A stretch of 64,000 nucleotides of DNA from Pezicula radicicola. Lineage: Eukaryota > Ascomycota > Leotiomycetes > Helotiales > Dermateaceae. The position numbers were made by a program, and so were the translations under genes. The stretch lies in NCBI GenBank assembly GCA_003008705.1, contig PDUO01000027.1:128425-192424 (forward strand), read 5' to 3'. The first letter of the stretch is position 1; each line of letters begins with the position of its first letter. Positions 53,773 to 64,000 of this stretch are shown piece by piece. Under the pieces are notes generated by a model that saw only the letters and a program-made list of their open reading frames with translations, was not told where the DNA came from and did no database searches.

Positions 53773-56546
53773 GTAATGACACACTTGGAAAGAGACAAGG
53801 AAGGAAAAAAGGTGCTTAGTTTTGTTGCGCGATATTCTTTGCAGCTGAGTATGTATATTCTTCATATTGATAAAGTCTCAGAAATTTTCTAGGCTGGTCG
53901 CAAGCTTGAGTGGTATATCAATCAAGGAGAAACCAAGGGCGTCGACTAGGTGAGATCGCTTCTAAAGATCTGAAGATAGAGTGCCTAGAGAGATATAGCA
54001 TGTTGTATCCTTCTTATTAATTACTCGGAATCGTTCTTGTGATTGATTGAACCATGACTGGCCTCGTTCTAGCTCTGCCATCAAATATAATCTATAAGAT
54101 AAAACTAGCACCTTGTGACCTGAACCACCCTGAAAGAGAAATGAAGAAAACAGAAAAGAAATCAAGGACATTAACGCAAGTTTATCTTCGAGTAGTTCAC
54201 TTGACTTGAGTAGCTATGCTTTGCGTCCGATTAACGCTCGAGGAGTATATGTACGTGTCACAACATTGTAAATTAGACGTTGGTAAAACACTTCCTAAAA
54301 TAATGACATACCAATCAACCAAGGACAGAAATGATCCATCTTGTATGCGCAGTAACTGAAGGATTTTGCTTTGCTAAATATAATATCTTTTGGAAATTTC
54401 TGGGTGGAAGGGTTTGAGATATGGTGCTGTCTTGCATATATAGCAAATATCATATATTTGTGCAAGAATTACACACTGTTAAGTGGATGACAAAATCAAA
54501 ACTTTCTAAATAGATAGATGACTTTAGTACAAGCACGAAAATGGCCTATCTTTATTACAACATCCAATGTCACTTGACGAACATATGGAGGATAATTTCC
54601 AGTTCGAGCATTTAAAACACCATCCAAATTTTCAATTGCACTTGAAGTTGAATTCGAGAAGGATTGTACAAAAAGTCGAAACAATTGGGCGAAGAAATTG
54701 AGACTTAATGCTAAATACAGAAATATGAGGAAGAAGATACGCAATCAGGCTATAACCTAGTGATTGTCCAATTCTAACCTAGGAACTCAGAGTCGTAAAT
54801 TCCATTGGGAAATGCTCTTCACAAGTGATCTCGGATCGAGATGACAGCCATTTCGCTTGATGTTTCCAGACTCAAGAATTCAACTTCTCTATCAAGGCAG
54901 CAAACAAACGAGGTACATGTGGGAGTGGAGAAATACGAAGTAAAGATCTCCTAAGGAAGCCTCGATCGATCGCCAAACTTCTTGCAGAAAGTGCTCATAT
55001 CAAGGAAAGGAGGCAAAATAACAAGGCATACAATAACAAAATCTTGACCTCTTTTAAATCCCGCGAGGCTTCTTACGGTGCATCGGGTAAGTTCCGACGA
55101 AAACCAACTCCAAAAATAATACGACCACAATCAACATTCCTGCATAGAATTTGGAAGGGATGTCGGGAAGAAGAAACCAGGCAAACAAACATATCATTTC
55201 CCTAGCCGCTAGGATTTTTCAAGTGTTATATATTCCAACTTCTCACATTGCGGCACATTGCGGCTGAAGGAGAACTGGAAGGCAAAACAGGACAATTTAA
55301 GGCAAGGCGCTTATCTGTGCCTCAAAAGCAATTAATCAAATCAAATTGAAATCAAATACGTACATGTAAGCGGCCCCCTCACAAGGCTATGATTGTTGCC
55401 TTACATTCCCAGTACTATCGGGAACTTTACCTCCAACGTCGCAAATTGATGGATAACCTCGAAATGAAGAAAGCCGACAGAACTGACAAGGCTCTAAGGC
55501 GAAATTTAGCCCGTGAGGCAAGAATGCGATGTGATGCATGTAGCAAATAGCTTCTGTGGGGTGTTGAGTTACATATCCAATGTTTTCATGTGAGCAAGAT
55601 GTGGTGCTGCTAAGGCAACGCAATGTCGTGTGTGGCTAACGCCCTGCTTTGGAGGATAGCCTTGTATTTGTGTAGCTGTGGTGACACCGGTGAGAGAAAA
55701 TGTATAAGATCCTACATATGTGGGCATAACTCCATTCCGTCACCACCATCCAATTGTCGCTCTGGCATGCAAATGTTGTTTGTGGTGTGGGGATGAGTGG
55801 TGTTTTAACTGGCTGATAAATGAGGCGTGTTTTAAGGCAAATGCAAACCACTTCTCAAACCCGATGACGAGATTGGTGTGAAAATTGTTGCGGTGGCCTC
55901 GCTTGAATCTGCTGATATCATATGAATAGGGAGACTTATTGGAACCGGACTGGACGTCCGTCGCCATGACACTCACTTTTTCATCAATACGTGAAATTAC
56001 CCTTTCACAGCTTCTCAAACAAAGTACTTTTATTATCTATAATTATGCACCACTTTCCAAGAACCCGAAACTATAAACTAGCTATGTCTTGGAGGTGAAG
56101 ATGAGCATATCACACAAGGCGATACAACGTATATTAGCGAAGTGTGCTGTTGAATATACTTCACAGCTAAACTAGATCGGCTAATTGAACATTAATCCTT
56201 TTGGCGTTTTGGAAAAGTCTGGTTCCAGTAGAGGCCGCTAAGATATAGAGGATTGGAAATATTGGAACCCGAAGGAATGGAACCAAAATTAAAATGCCCC
56301 CCTAAACGTATAAATTGGGTACACAGCAGACTGCTATGTGAACGTATTTTTACTTGAAATGGTCGTACAATCTGGTAAAGTAGGAGTTTTCTATTTCACC
56401 ATCAGTTGCAGCGAAAGCTGAGGGTTTGGAAGGAACATACAGTTATCAGCGTCTTTATGCAAGCTTGTTATTATGTCCCGTAGACATCACGAACAATAGC
56501 GTATTACGCACCACTAGTGGAATGTCTCAGGAATACGGGAATTTCT
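53773..56546. other. Gene-poor region, 2.8 kb
   Basis: No gene recognised. A further unit or two of the minisatellite lies at 54190-54220. Short minus-strand frames (54496-54744, 55387-55623, 55740-56018) show no recognisable content. Confidence 0.4.
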
Positions 56547-59223
56547 TCATGGTATTGGAGATCCTTCTGGAGATAAAGTTGCACTTTGTAACTCTTCGGC
56601 ATCGGAAGCGCCCTCTGCTGACGACCATGTCTCTGTTCTTTCAAACCCGGAATCTGTTGTGGCTGAGGCGAATGTCATAGATCTGCCAGCTGGTTGCACT
56701 GGCTCGCACTCAGGCTGTGGCAGAGAGAAGCGACGGCTAGTGCTATCATATTGAATGCAGTGACTAGATTTAGCGATTTGACAGGCGAGCCAAAGGATGC
56801 GTTCTGTACGTTGTTCCTTCATCGAGGCACGCTCATGGTATTTCTCCTCCTCCTCCATCTTGTCGTTAGCGAACCATTCACTTGGAAAGTAATTGTCGAC
56901 CCAGAGAAGTCCTCGCATAGCAAAGTCCTCAGGGAATGGACGGACATCATCTTTCTCTGGTAGTGGAAACTGGTCTTTCTCAATGCGGCTCGGTATTTCA
57001 AGAGATACCAACTCCTTGACCAACGTATTGAGCATTACAGTTAACGGTCCCCAAGGGAACTTAGATTCCAAGATTCTCATCGCTGCGGGATAACGGGAGA
57101 CGCGATACATAAAGACCAGACTAACGTGGATAAATGGACGGACGTTAGGATCGCCAATTCTTTGTAGAATCAACTCTAGAGAAGCATTGGTGAGAGTCTC
57201 TGCTTTCCGGAAAGACTGAATGTCTGTGGTTGGTTCATTAGTTGATGACCCTTCCATTGGTACATCGCCCTCTTCTGTAGAGCTCATAGCTTTCATTAAG
57301 ATGTTTTCTTTGGATGCAAAGCTAAGCATCGAAACGATGTTTGCAACTGCGATGTGATAACCTTGCTCCATAAATTTACTTGTCACTCGTCCAACTTGAC
57401 CATCTAACAAACTAAGGAATTCTGCTGCGGCCGCATCAAATCTTTCGAAGTCATCGCTAGTAAATAGTAAACCATGTGCTTTGACAAATGCGTTGTCAAG
57501 AGGTGGGAGTCGGAATTGGCCTTGTCCTTTATTGGTATCGAGCACCGGATCGAAAAGGGTCAAAATCGAATCTCGAGCAGAAGTGAATGGTACAACCACA
57601 CAAAGTGATTTGGAGTAGTAGAAAAGCTGCTGAAGAGCGTTTGGTCTTGCAAGAATCGCAAGATGGTGGTACAGCCGACCCGTGGTTGGAGACTTATTAG
57701 AAGCTTTAGAATACCAATGACGAGCTACGCCTGTCCAAACTTCGCGGTCTTTGATATCGTCATCTTCAATAGCCATCCTATAACGACCGAGATCACCAAG
57801 GCATTCGATCCACGTGTCCTCAAAGGCTGGTACAGTTTCGTATAGCAAGGCCATCATCGAATATGCGAGGTAGATAAAAGCCAGCATATGGTCCAAAGAA
57901 GCTGGTAGACGGTGTCTTAGAAGTTCTAAAAAGCTGTGGATGCCGTGACGCCACATCCTTGCAGGCATTGCGTATTTTGAAGCCAACCTTCGTAGCGCAA
58001 CACTCGCGGAAGGATGTTGAGATGCTAGGAAGAAATCATGGTGCTCATGAAGGAGTGTTCTATGCAGCGCAATAAGGGCCTGCCACTGCTCATTATTTAG
58101 TTTAGCTTGAACGCCTTCAGCCTGAGCCAGAGTAGCCTGCTTGTTGTCGACTTCTATGCATTTTGCTTCAACCATAACAAGGCCAGCGTAAATACCTTTT
58201 ACCTCTGCAACGAGCTGCTCTTGTGAGATTGGTCTTGTTTCTGGTTCTCGCATGATGTCGTAGTGCTCATCTTTGGGTTTGGTACTATCCAGTGAGTTTT
58301 GGGTTTGACTTGAGGATGCCTTACTACCATAAATCGCAGAAGGTGCCGCAGCTGAAGCTTGTGGCGAAGAGGATGCTCGTGGGCTTTGTGACTGACCTTG
58401 TCCGTAGAAAGGTTTCTTTGTCTTGGATTGTAAACCCGGAGCTCTTGACTTTTGTGCGTGGACAGATGCAATATTTGAAGGGTCAAAGGAAGCTCTAGGC
58501 ATCGGAGTGTCTTGATCCGGATTCCAAAGCTTCTTACCGGGCACATGCTGGCGCCTAGTCTCTGCGTCAAACGACGGGGCAGATGTTGGTCTAGCCTTGC
58601 TTCTTCGAGGAGGTGGAGATTGAGAGGAGTCACGATTGTTCTCTACCCTGGCTGGAGATGCAGAACCAGCTGATATCCCATCACCAATAGCAGCCCGTTT
58701 CCTTGGCTTGTCGTCGGGCGCAGCCTCGCCCATTATAATGTCGTTCCCATCACGGGGCGATCCACCACCCAAATTGAGTGCCTGAAGACCAGATATTGAA
58801 CGAGTTGGTGGCTGATGACTAAATGGTCGTTTGCCAGCAGGAGGAGGCTCTGCTTGAGCTCTGTTGCCTTCTATAAAGGATGATTTTCGAAAATCTTCTT
58901 TCGTTGATCTTACGCACAAACTTGGGTCAGCCTCGTTTCTGTGTGGAATGGGCAAGGCTCTGTTTGGCCCCCAATCAACTATCTCACCGTTTCTGCAGAG
59001 ATTCCTCCTCGTATTCCTTCCTAAATCGAGCGTATTCATTTTCGTCGGCGGGGAGTTTATCACGATGGCCCGTTTTTGCATGATTCCACAGTTCTTCGGC
59101 CGATGGGAATATACGTCGGTCTAAACAATGTACGCAGGCGTAAGAAACGGTCGTTTTGTTGTTCTTTCGCTGGTGTTTTATCCAAAGGTCTCCCAGATCT
59201 GGTTGTGGAGGACTTCGCTGCAT
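56547..59223 (-). CDS. Est1/SMG5-7-type protein with N-terminal C2H2-like finger
   Basis: Two exons (58988-59223, 56547-58938; 49-base intron) give 875 residues. Residues 30-53 form a finger (CVHCLDRRIFPSAEELWNHA, then KTGH; C-x2-C-x14-H-x4-H). A disordered Ser/Pro/Arg stretch follows (about 80-270). The Est1 domain starts near QLVAEVKGIYAGLVMVEAKC and includes FLELLRHRLPASLDHMLAFI, LGDLGRYRMAIEDDDIKDRE and TGRLYHHLAILARPNALQQL, the last being the family signature. Est1/SMG proteins use a 14-3-3-like fold in telomerase recruitment or nonsense-mediated decay; fungi often have several, with unclear roles. The 49-base intron is inferred from the frame switch; a 28-base alternative acceptor is too short. 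A fragment of this gene is duplicated at 42.6 kb. Confidence 0.85.
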
Positions 59224-61544
59224 GTCTTCATTGCATCAGTTTTGTGCTCGGTATGAAAATGAATGAAAATGGGGGCAATAATGAGCGTTACTGTAATCGT
59301 AATACTTACCGGGATAGCGCTTTGGTGTGTGCGATAACACTTCGGAGCCGCCTGAGACCGATTGAAGAGGGGTTATGACAGAGAGTTGACTTTAATGCAG
59401 GAGTCGAGCATTAATGGGAAATTGAATTCTACAGTATATCGATCGATACCGTAAAACAGAAACTGAAAACGAGGACCAGTTGTACTTTATTACATTTCCC
59501 ACTCCTCTCCTCATGTAGGTCGCGCACGCCCAGCTTTGCTTTGCGGCTCCGCGACATTCTAGTACTGGTTGCCTTGCGCCAGGGAGCGAGGCGAACCAAA
59601 TGGTTCGCCCAAATTTTTCGCTGAGTGGTGTTCCCCTCTCACTCACCTGTCTCTTCCTCTTGCTGCATTTGTTCACCGAAAACGACGGCTGGGGATGATG
59701 CCTAGTACCATGTAGTAAGCTTCAACGAGCTATCAGCCTGTTTAATGTGAAGGCGCATTATAAATCAGTGCTTTAGGAGTCATTCGCAAAGAAACTAATC
59801 ATATTGTTCTACGAGATCCTCGTCCGGTAAAGAGTACAGGATATTAATCTGTTGCCACCCTTTTCACAACCACAAAGACAGTAAGCTGATACACAAGTTC
59901 TGTTCAACAACCCGTATTAAATCAAAATAGCAGGGTAAGCTTAGAATAATTAGGCAGTAATTACTATAATCAAGGCGTAATTGCTACCTATTGATTGCCT
60001 TTTTTTTTTCTAAATTCGAGCTGGCTGGAAACAAGACTATTGCTCCATTCCTCCTATTTCGGCCCCCAAATCCAAACCAGCCCCCAACTTCCACAAAAGC
60101 CTCAAGATTCGAATCCGGAAGAGCTAGACCTGAAAATATATCCAATGCATAAGTGAAGTGTGATTATTCCGCAGAGTGCAGCAATAGAGTAGAGCCTCTT
60201 TTTCTAAATTGTTCGCCACTACATTCCAAACCGCCTATATCTTTCGTCGTTTCGCCCTGCCCTGGGAGGCTTGTTGGTATCTTAGGTCTAGGAGCCTCCA
60301 GTATCTTCAGCTCTACTAGGCATCTTGCTCACCATCGACTTGGACTCGTCAACTGTTCGTGGTCAATTTGCACAGCCAGTTTCAGAATAGGTCAAGGCAA
60401 TTGAATCTCAGCGATACGCTGTGAGAACATTGAAACCTTGGGTCAGCTAGTACGAGAATGAGACAGCGCCTGAGAAACGTTCATCAGCTGTTTCGATAGC
60501 TAGCCGAGAGGTCAAAAGGGGCAGCCTTGTCACGTTGTGACTTGCCAGTCATTTCCAGCTTAGTATCATTGTTTGTTTTGTTTTGTTTTTTGTTTACTTT
60601 TCAATATGGAATGCTAATAGGCAATTGTAGTTGTAGCTTGACGAGTTAATTCGTTTTTAGCCAGAGTATTCTAAGCTGATGGGATCGGGCAGGCCGCTCA
60701 CTCACCGGCGCAAAGCTCAGCACAGGCGCAACGCAATCTCTGAGGCGGAAGGATCACTACGCCGTGTTGCGACGACGATCAGCCACTCTGAAGCTCTCAT
60801 GAATTTATTCATAGAAGCGCGGTATACGATGAGGCCGCAGGATGAATCCAGGAAGAGACGGCGACGTGCTTTCTTGAAAGCAGGTTGCATTCGCAAACAC
60901 ACTTCCGGGCACAAAAATGGCTCCTTTCCCTATCTTTGGTCCCCAGGGCGTTGATAGGTATCTACTATGCATACAACAAGACCAGGAAAACATATTATTT
61001 TAAAATAAGTATATCTATCTTTACAGCCACTCTTATGGCCTAGGCGGGACTTAGAAGATTGATTAAACGGCCACGGATGCCTACTTGAGACGCTCCCTAG
61101 CTCCCATAGCATGGCGCAAGCGGGATCATCACCCCTAACATTTCGCCCAACAACTTTGCAATGCTTCCCGTCGTTCCATACAAACCCAACCAAGGCGACC
61201 AAAAAACTGCATGTAGCCCCGGTCAATAGCGAATCTCTACCCGTCCTTGCACTTACAAGCAAACAACGGACATTCAGCAGGGCGGCACCAACCAATACCG
61301 CGCCTCTTCAAACGCAGATAGATAGTAGCAAGGCAGCAGCGCTCCCCCACCGTTGGGTCCTTATTGCTGTATTAACGGAGCAATTCCATCGAGTGGGTGG
61401 TGCAAACGGTCGGTGCGAGCGAATGATGGTCACGGATCGCCGCTTTCGTTTATAGCGCCAGAATTCGCTATTGAGTGGTCGTCGGTCAGGTATTCTAAAG
61501 GTCGCTTTTTGAATGCAGAGACAGCGTGTCGTGCCTTCATTTGT

Positions 61545-61695
61545 ATATTCTTTACTTCTACACTGCTGTTGTTCTTGCAATTCTCTTGCCAACGCATTCA
61601 GTATGCCTAGCCTAGAAATGCCGAGTAGTCTCTCCAAGCATCTCCCTTGGCCAAATCCCCGCAAAAGAACCTTTACTTTTACTTCACATCTGCAT
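61545..61695 (+). repeat. Dispersed direct repeat, copy 2
   Basis: Matches 44030-44165 in the same orientation, with TTCTTGCAATTCTCTTGCCA and CCAAATCCCCGCAAAAGAAC as anchors. Confidence 0.55.
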
Positions 61696-61964
61696 TAAAA
61701 ACTGCCTTAACTTTCTAGCATATCAACCTCTTTCGCTAAGTTTGATACGCCTCGTTATTAAATTCTTTTTTCTTCATATATTTCTGCCTTGTGGTATAGG
61801 TGATTAGGCAAAGCACAACTTAATTATCTATTCAGGCTACCATAAGGTAATAATGGGTCTTCTGCTTCATAATGACGCCCAAACAAGCGTTTCTGTGGCT
61901 CTCCTGAAGGTTATTCTCGGGCGTAGTAAACGCAAATCGCTCAGAGGCCGAAGTTCCATGTAGG

Positions 61965-62245
61965 ATTTCCCTACGGAGTAGTTTGTTATGAATGATATGG
62001 CGGTTTGAACCGGTACCACTGGAATTAACGGACCGCAAAGTCCGCGATAGATTGGAAAGCAAGTGTTTCCGTCGGAGACTGAATAGGGTAGTCATCTATT
62101 ATTTTGCCTGACTGAGTACAGCCGCATCTACTACGCTCTACCTCAAATGATTTCTCTTTAAATTCACAGCTAGACTAGCTAGCAAAATTAACTCCGTTCA
62201 AACGACTTAGTAGTGAAGTCGTAAAATAGCTGACCACCAAGTGGA
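61965..62245 (-). repeat. Dispersed repeat, copy 2 (inverted)
   Basis: Reverse complement matches 43590-43775: ACGGAGTAGTTTGTTATGAA, CAAAATTAACTCCGTTC, GACTTAGTAGTGAAGTCGTA and GTAAAATAGCTGACCACCAA. Confidence 0.6.
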
Positions 62246-62641
62246 AATAATCTCACTAGCTGCATATGATTGGCCCCTAGACAAAAACATGGTTACCTAA
62301 ACAACAATGGCTGAGCGCTGTTACGTAGACATTCAGATAATCTTACAAGATTACCTTTTCACGTAACTCCAAGTGTAATGCCTATGAAAATACCCCGTCT
62401 CGCTATCCGGATATAATATTCGCACATGTCAGCAAGTTGTCAGCGTTTTTGACAACAAAATGACGGGAAGGTAACCTCTCAATCAGGTGACGGATATCGT
62501 ATGCTCAACCAGAAAGATCTCAGCACTTTCACATTAGCATCTAAAAAATTCATTTCACTAGACCTTTTGCCTTAATGCACTCTGCAAATTTTCTCCTTGT
62601 CATGATACCTATGAAAAGGATAAAGTCGGAAAGTCCTCGTG

Positions 62642-62714
62642 TCCACGGTCGGCGCCGACCCAAAACAGCAGACCCGTGGATCCGGAGATTTCAAAGCATT
62701 CCACATCTCCGGAT
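62642..62714. repeat. Nested inverted repeats
   Basis: A perfect 14-base palindrome GGTCGGCGCCGACC (62647-62660) sits between TCCACGG (62642-62648) and CCGTGGA (62674-62680). It is followed by a 10-base inverted repeat ATCCGGAGAT (62680-62689) / ATCTCCGGAT (62705-62714) with a 15-base loop. Confidence 0.7.
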
Positions 62715-64000
62715 ACGGAGTGGCTTCTAGAAGCGGAGAATTTTCTAGCTTTATTCTTTTCGAAATATTGGGGATTTTCGACCATGTTTTCTTTTACTCA
62801 TCATATGAAAGGACGTGGTTGGAAAATTTAGGAAGAATTCTCAGGTGGCTTGCAGCTAGTTGGTTAGTAATCCATCACGTGATGCTCGGTAAAAGAATCA
62901 CCTCAACGAATCGGCGTCACCATAAAGTGGCAAGGCTGGGGGCTGTGCTTGCATAAAATTAAGGCCTAGACAAGAAAAGCGATTAAGAAAAGGAGAAGAT
63001 TTACATTCAAAGTGGTGGCAAGTTTTTAAAAGTTTGGAATCATTGAAGTTATCTTGATTTAGTGTGACTCTTTTTTGATAGTTTCTGAGTCTTTCGTTGA
63101 GTCGTGAGTCGTAGTTTAGAGGCAAATATCTCGGGTGTTTAGCGAGCCCCTTATCCAGCACCGCCCATATTTTCAGTAACCCAACCAAAGTTGGCAGGTA
63201 CCTTCTTCGCCATTGCCGAGATCTCTTCCGTTTTCCTATCTAGGAGTTCAGCTAGCTACTTCATTATTGATGAAATCCACTTTCTTTGATTGGATGAATT
63301 ACGTTGTTACTAAGGTAAAATGATTTCTCATCTCGCCTGTAGGCTCTACTCATTTCCTCTATTCGTCTTGGCTATAGCTTCGACAAGCATCTCGATTCCA
63401 ATATATGCTTCGACTAGATGCGACTGGCTACCGTAACGAAGATCGGCCTGCCATTCAAATATTCAGGTTAAGGCTGTCCACCAAGGGAGACGAGACCCGA
63501 GTACGAAATACCATTTCCGGTAACATTGCGGTCATGTCCCTTTTTTTATTCATACTCAGCCACAGCTGGACATCATGCCGAGCTCCAACTATCTCTGGGA
63601 GAGGCTCGTCATACAAATGAACGGGAATATCTCATCTTCTAGCGTATCTGCCTTTTTTTCTAGCTGTCGATTATTACTCAAGCTTTGGTATAGCGTATAC
63701 TGTCGGGCGGTCCTAGGGTATGTGTCAGAGCCGCTGCCTTGTCGTGGCAATCGAGTGGTCACAGAGGCTCCTGTAATCTTAATTTTCTTCCGAGGCAGCA
63801 GGAAATGGCCCCAGAGACTCTACACCGTGTAGCATTAAAACTTGCTCGTCGAGGACAGAGTATGGTGGATGATTTTCGTTGTTGGCTGCCTTGAATATTC
63901 CTAATTACTCGGTGTAGATGTTGGATTCATCGAGTGATGCGGCCATCTTGTGCCTGAAGGTTTTGAGGCTTAATCATGACTCGATGTGGTTGAACGCGGC

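Larger units (their letters stand above)
59224..64000. other. Gene-poor, repeat-bearing right end
   Basis: No gene recognised in 4.8 kb. Frames of 60-120 codons occur (for example 61111-61455 plus, 60930-61295 minus) without known domains or starts supported by context. Repeats shared with 43.6-44.2 kb lie at 61545-61695 and 61965-62245. A cluster of inverted repeats lies at 62642-62714. Confidence 0.45.

Noticed and set aside
60741..60760. GCGGAAGGATCACTA resembles the 3' end of 18S rRNA
   Set aside because: The match is only about a dozen bases and the flanks do not resemble 18S or ITS sequence.
61111..61455. 114-codon plus-strand frame at the right end
   Set aside because: No domain and overlapped by other frames on the reverse strand; probably chance.

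Overview
The window is nuclear DNA of a filamentous ascomycete (Pezizomycotina). The genes have short introns (about 48 to 160 bases) with GT..CTAAC..AG signals. It carries a HacA-type bZIP gene with an IRE1-style mini-intron, a fungal complex I 21 kDa subunit, SKI2, CSM3 and TAD2 homologues, a fungal terpene synthase and P450, and BTB and C2H2 gene expansions. A Leotiomycete is possible, but the sequence alone does not settle the class. No tRNA, rRNA, CRISPR or complete transposon was recognised.

Left part (1-21 kb), mostly housekeeping. A hypothetical nuclear-type protein (1.2 kb) is followed by a BTB/POZ gene (minus) and the SKI2 RNA helicase (minus). Then come a small conserved protein (minus) and a three-domain P-loop kinase / HAD / UPRTase fusion (plus). 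CSM3 (minus) diverges from the complex I 21 kDa subunit (plus). Two tandem paralogues of an unrecognised family and TAD2 (all minus) close this part.

Middle (21-41 kb), gene-poor and accessory. It holds a small cysteine-containing secreted protein (22.7 kb) and 4.3 kb without a recognisable gene. hacA follows, with a leader uORF, one normal intron and a predicted 20-base unconventional intron. Next are a cytochrome P450, two more BTB genes (one broken by an in-frame stop), a membrane protein, and a terpene synthase with a GC-AG intron and a one-base frameshift.

Right part (36-64 kb), repeat-rich and duplicated. Four copies of a two-exon small-protein family (about 72-97 aa) lie on the plus strand at 36.5, 42.0, 44.4 and 48.5 kb. 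The last two each converge on a minus-strand C2H2 gene. Those two C2H2 genes are paralogues, so a two-gene unit appears to have been duplicated. A RING-finger gene, an 18-base minisatellite array, an Est1/SMG-type gene and degraded repeats follow.

Gene models were made by hand. Every multi-exon model was checked for splice sites, phase continuity and total length divisible by three. The exceptions are the broken genes, where the exception is the finding.
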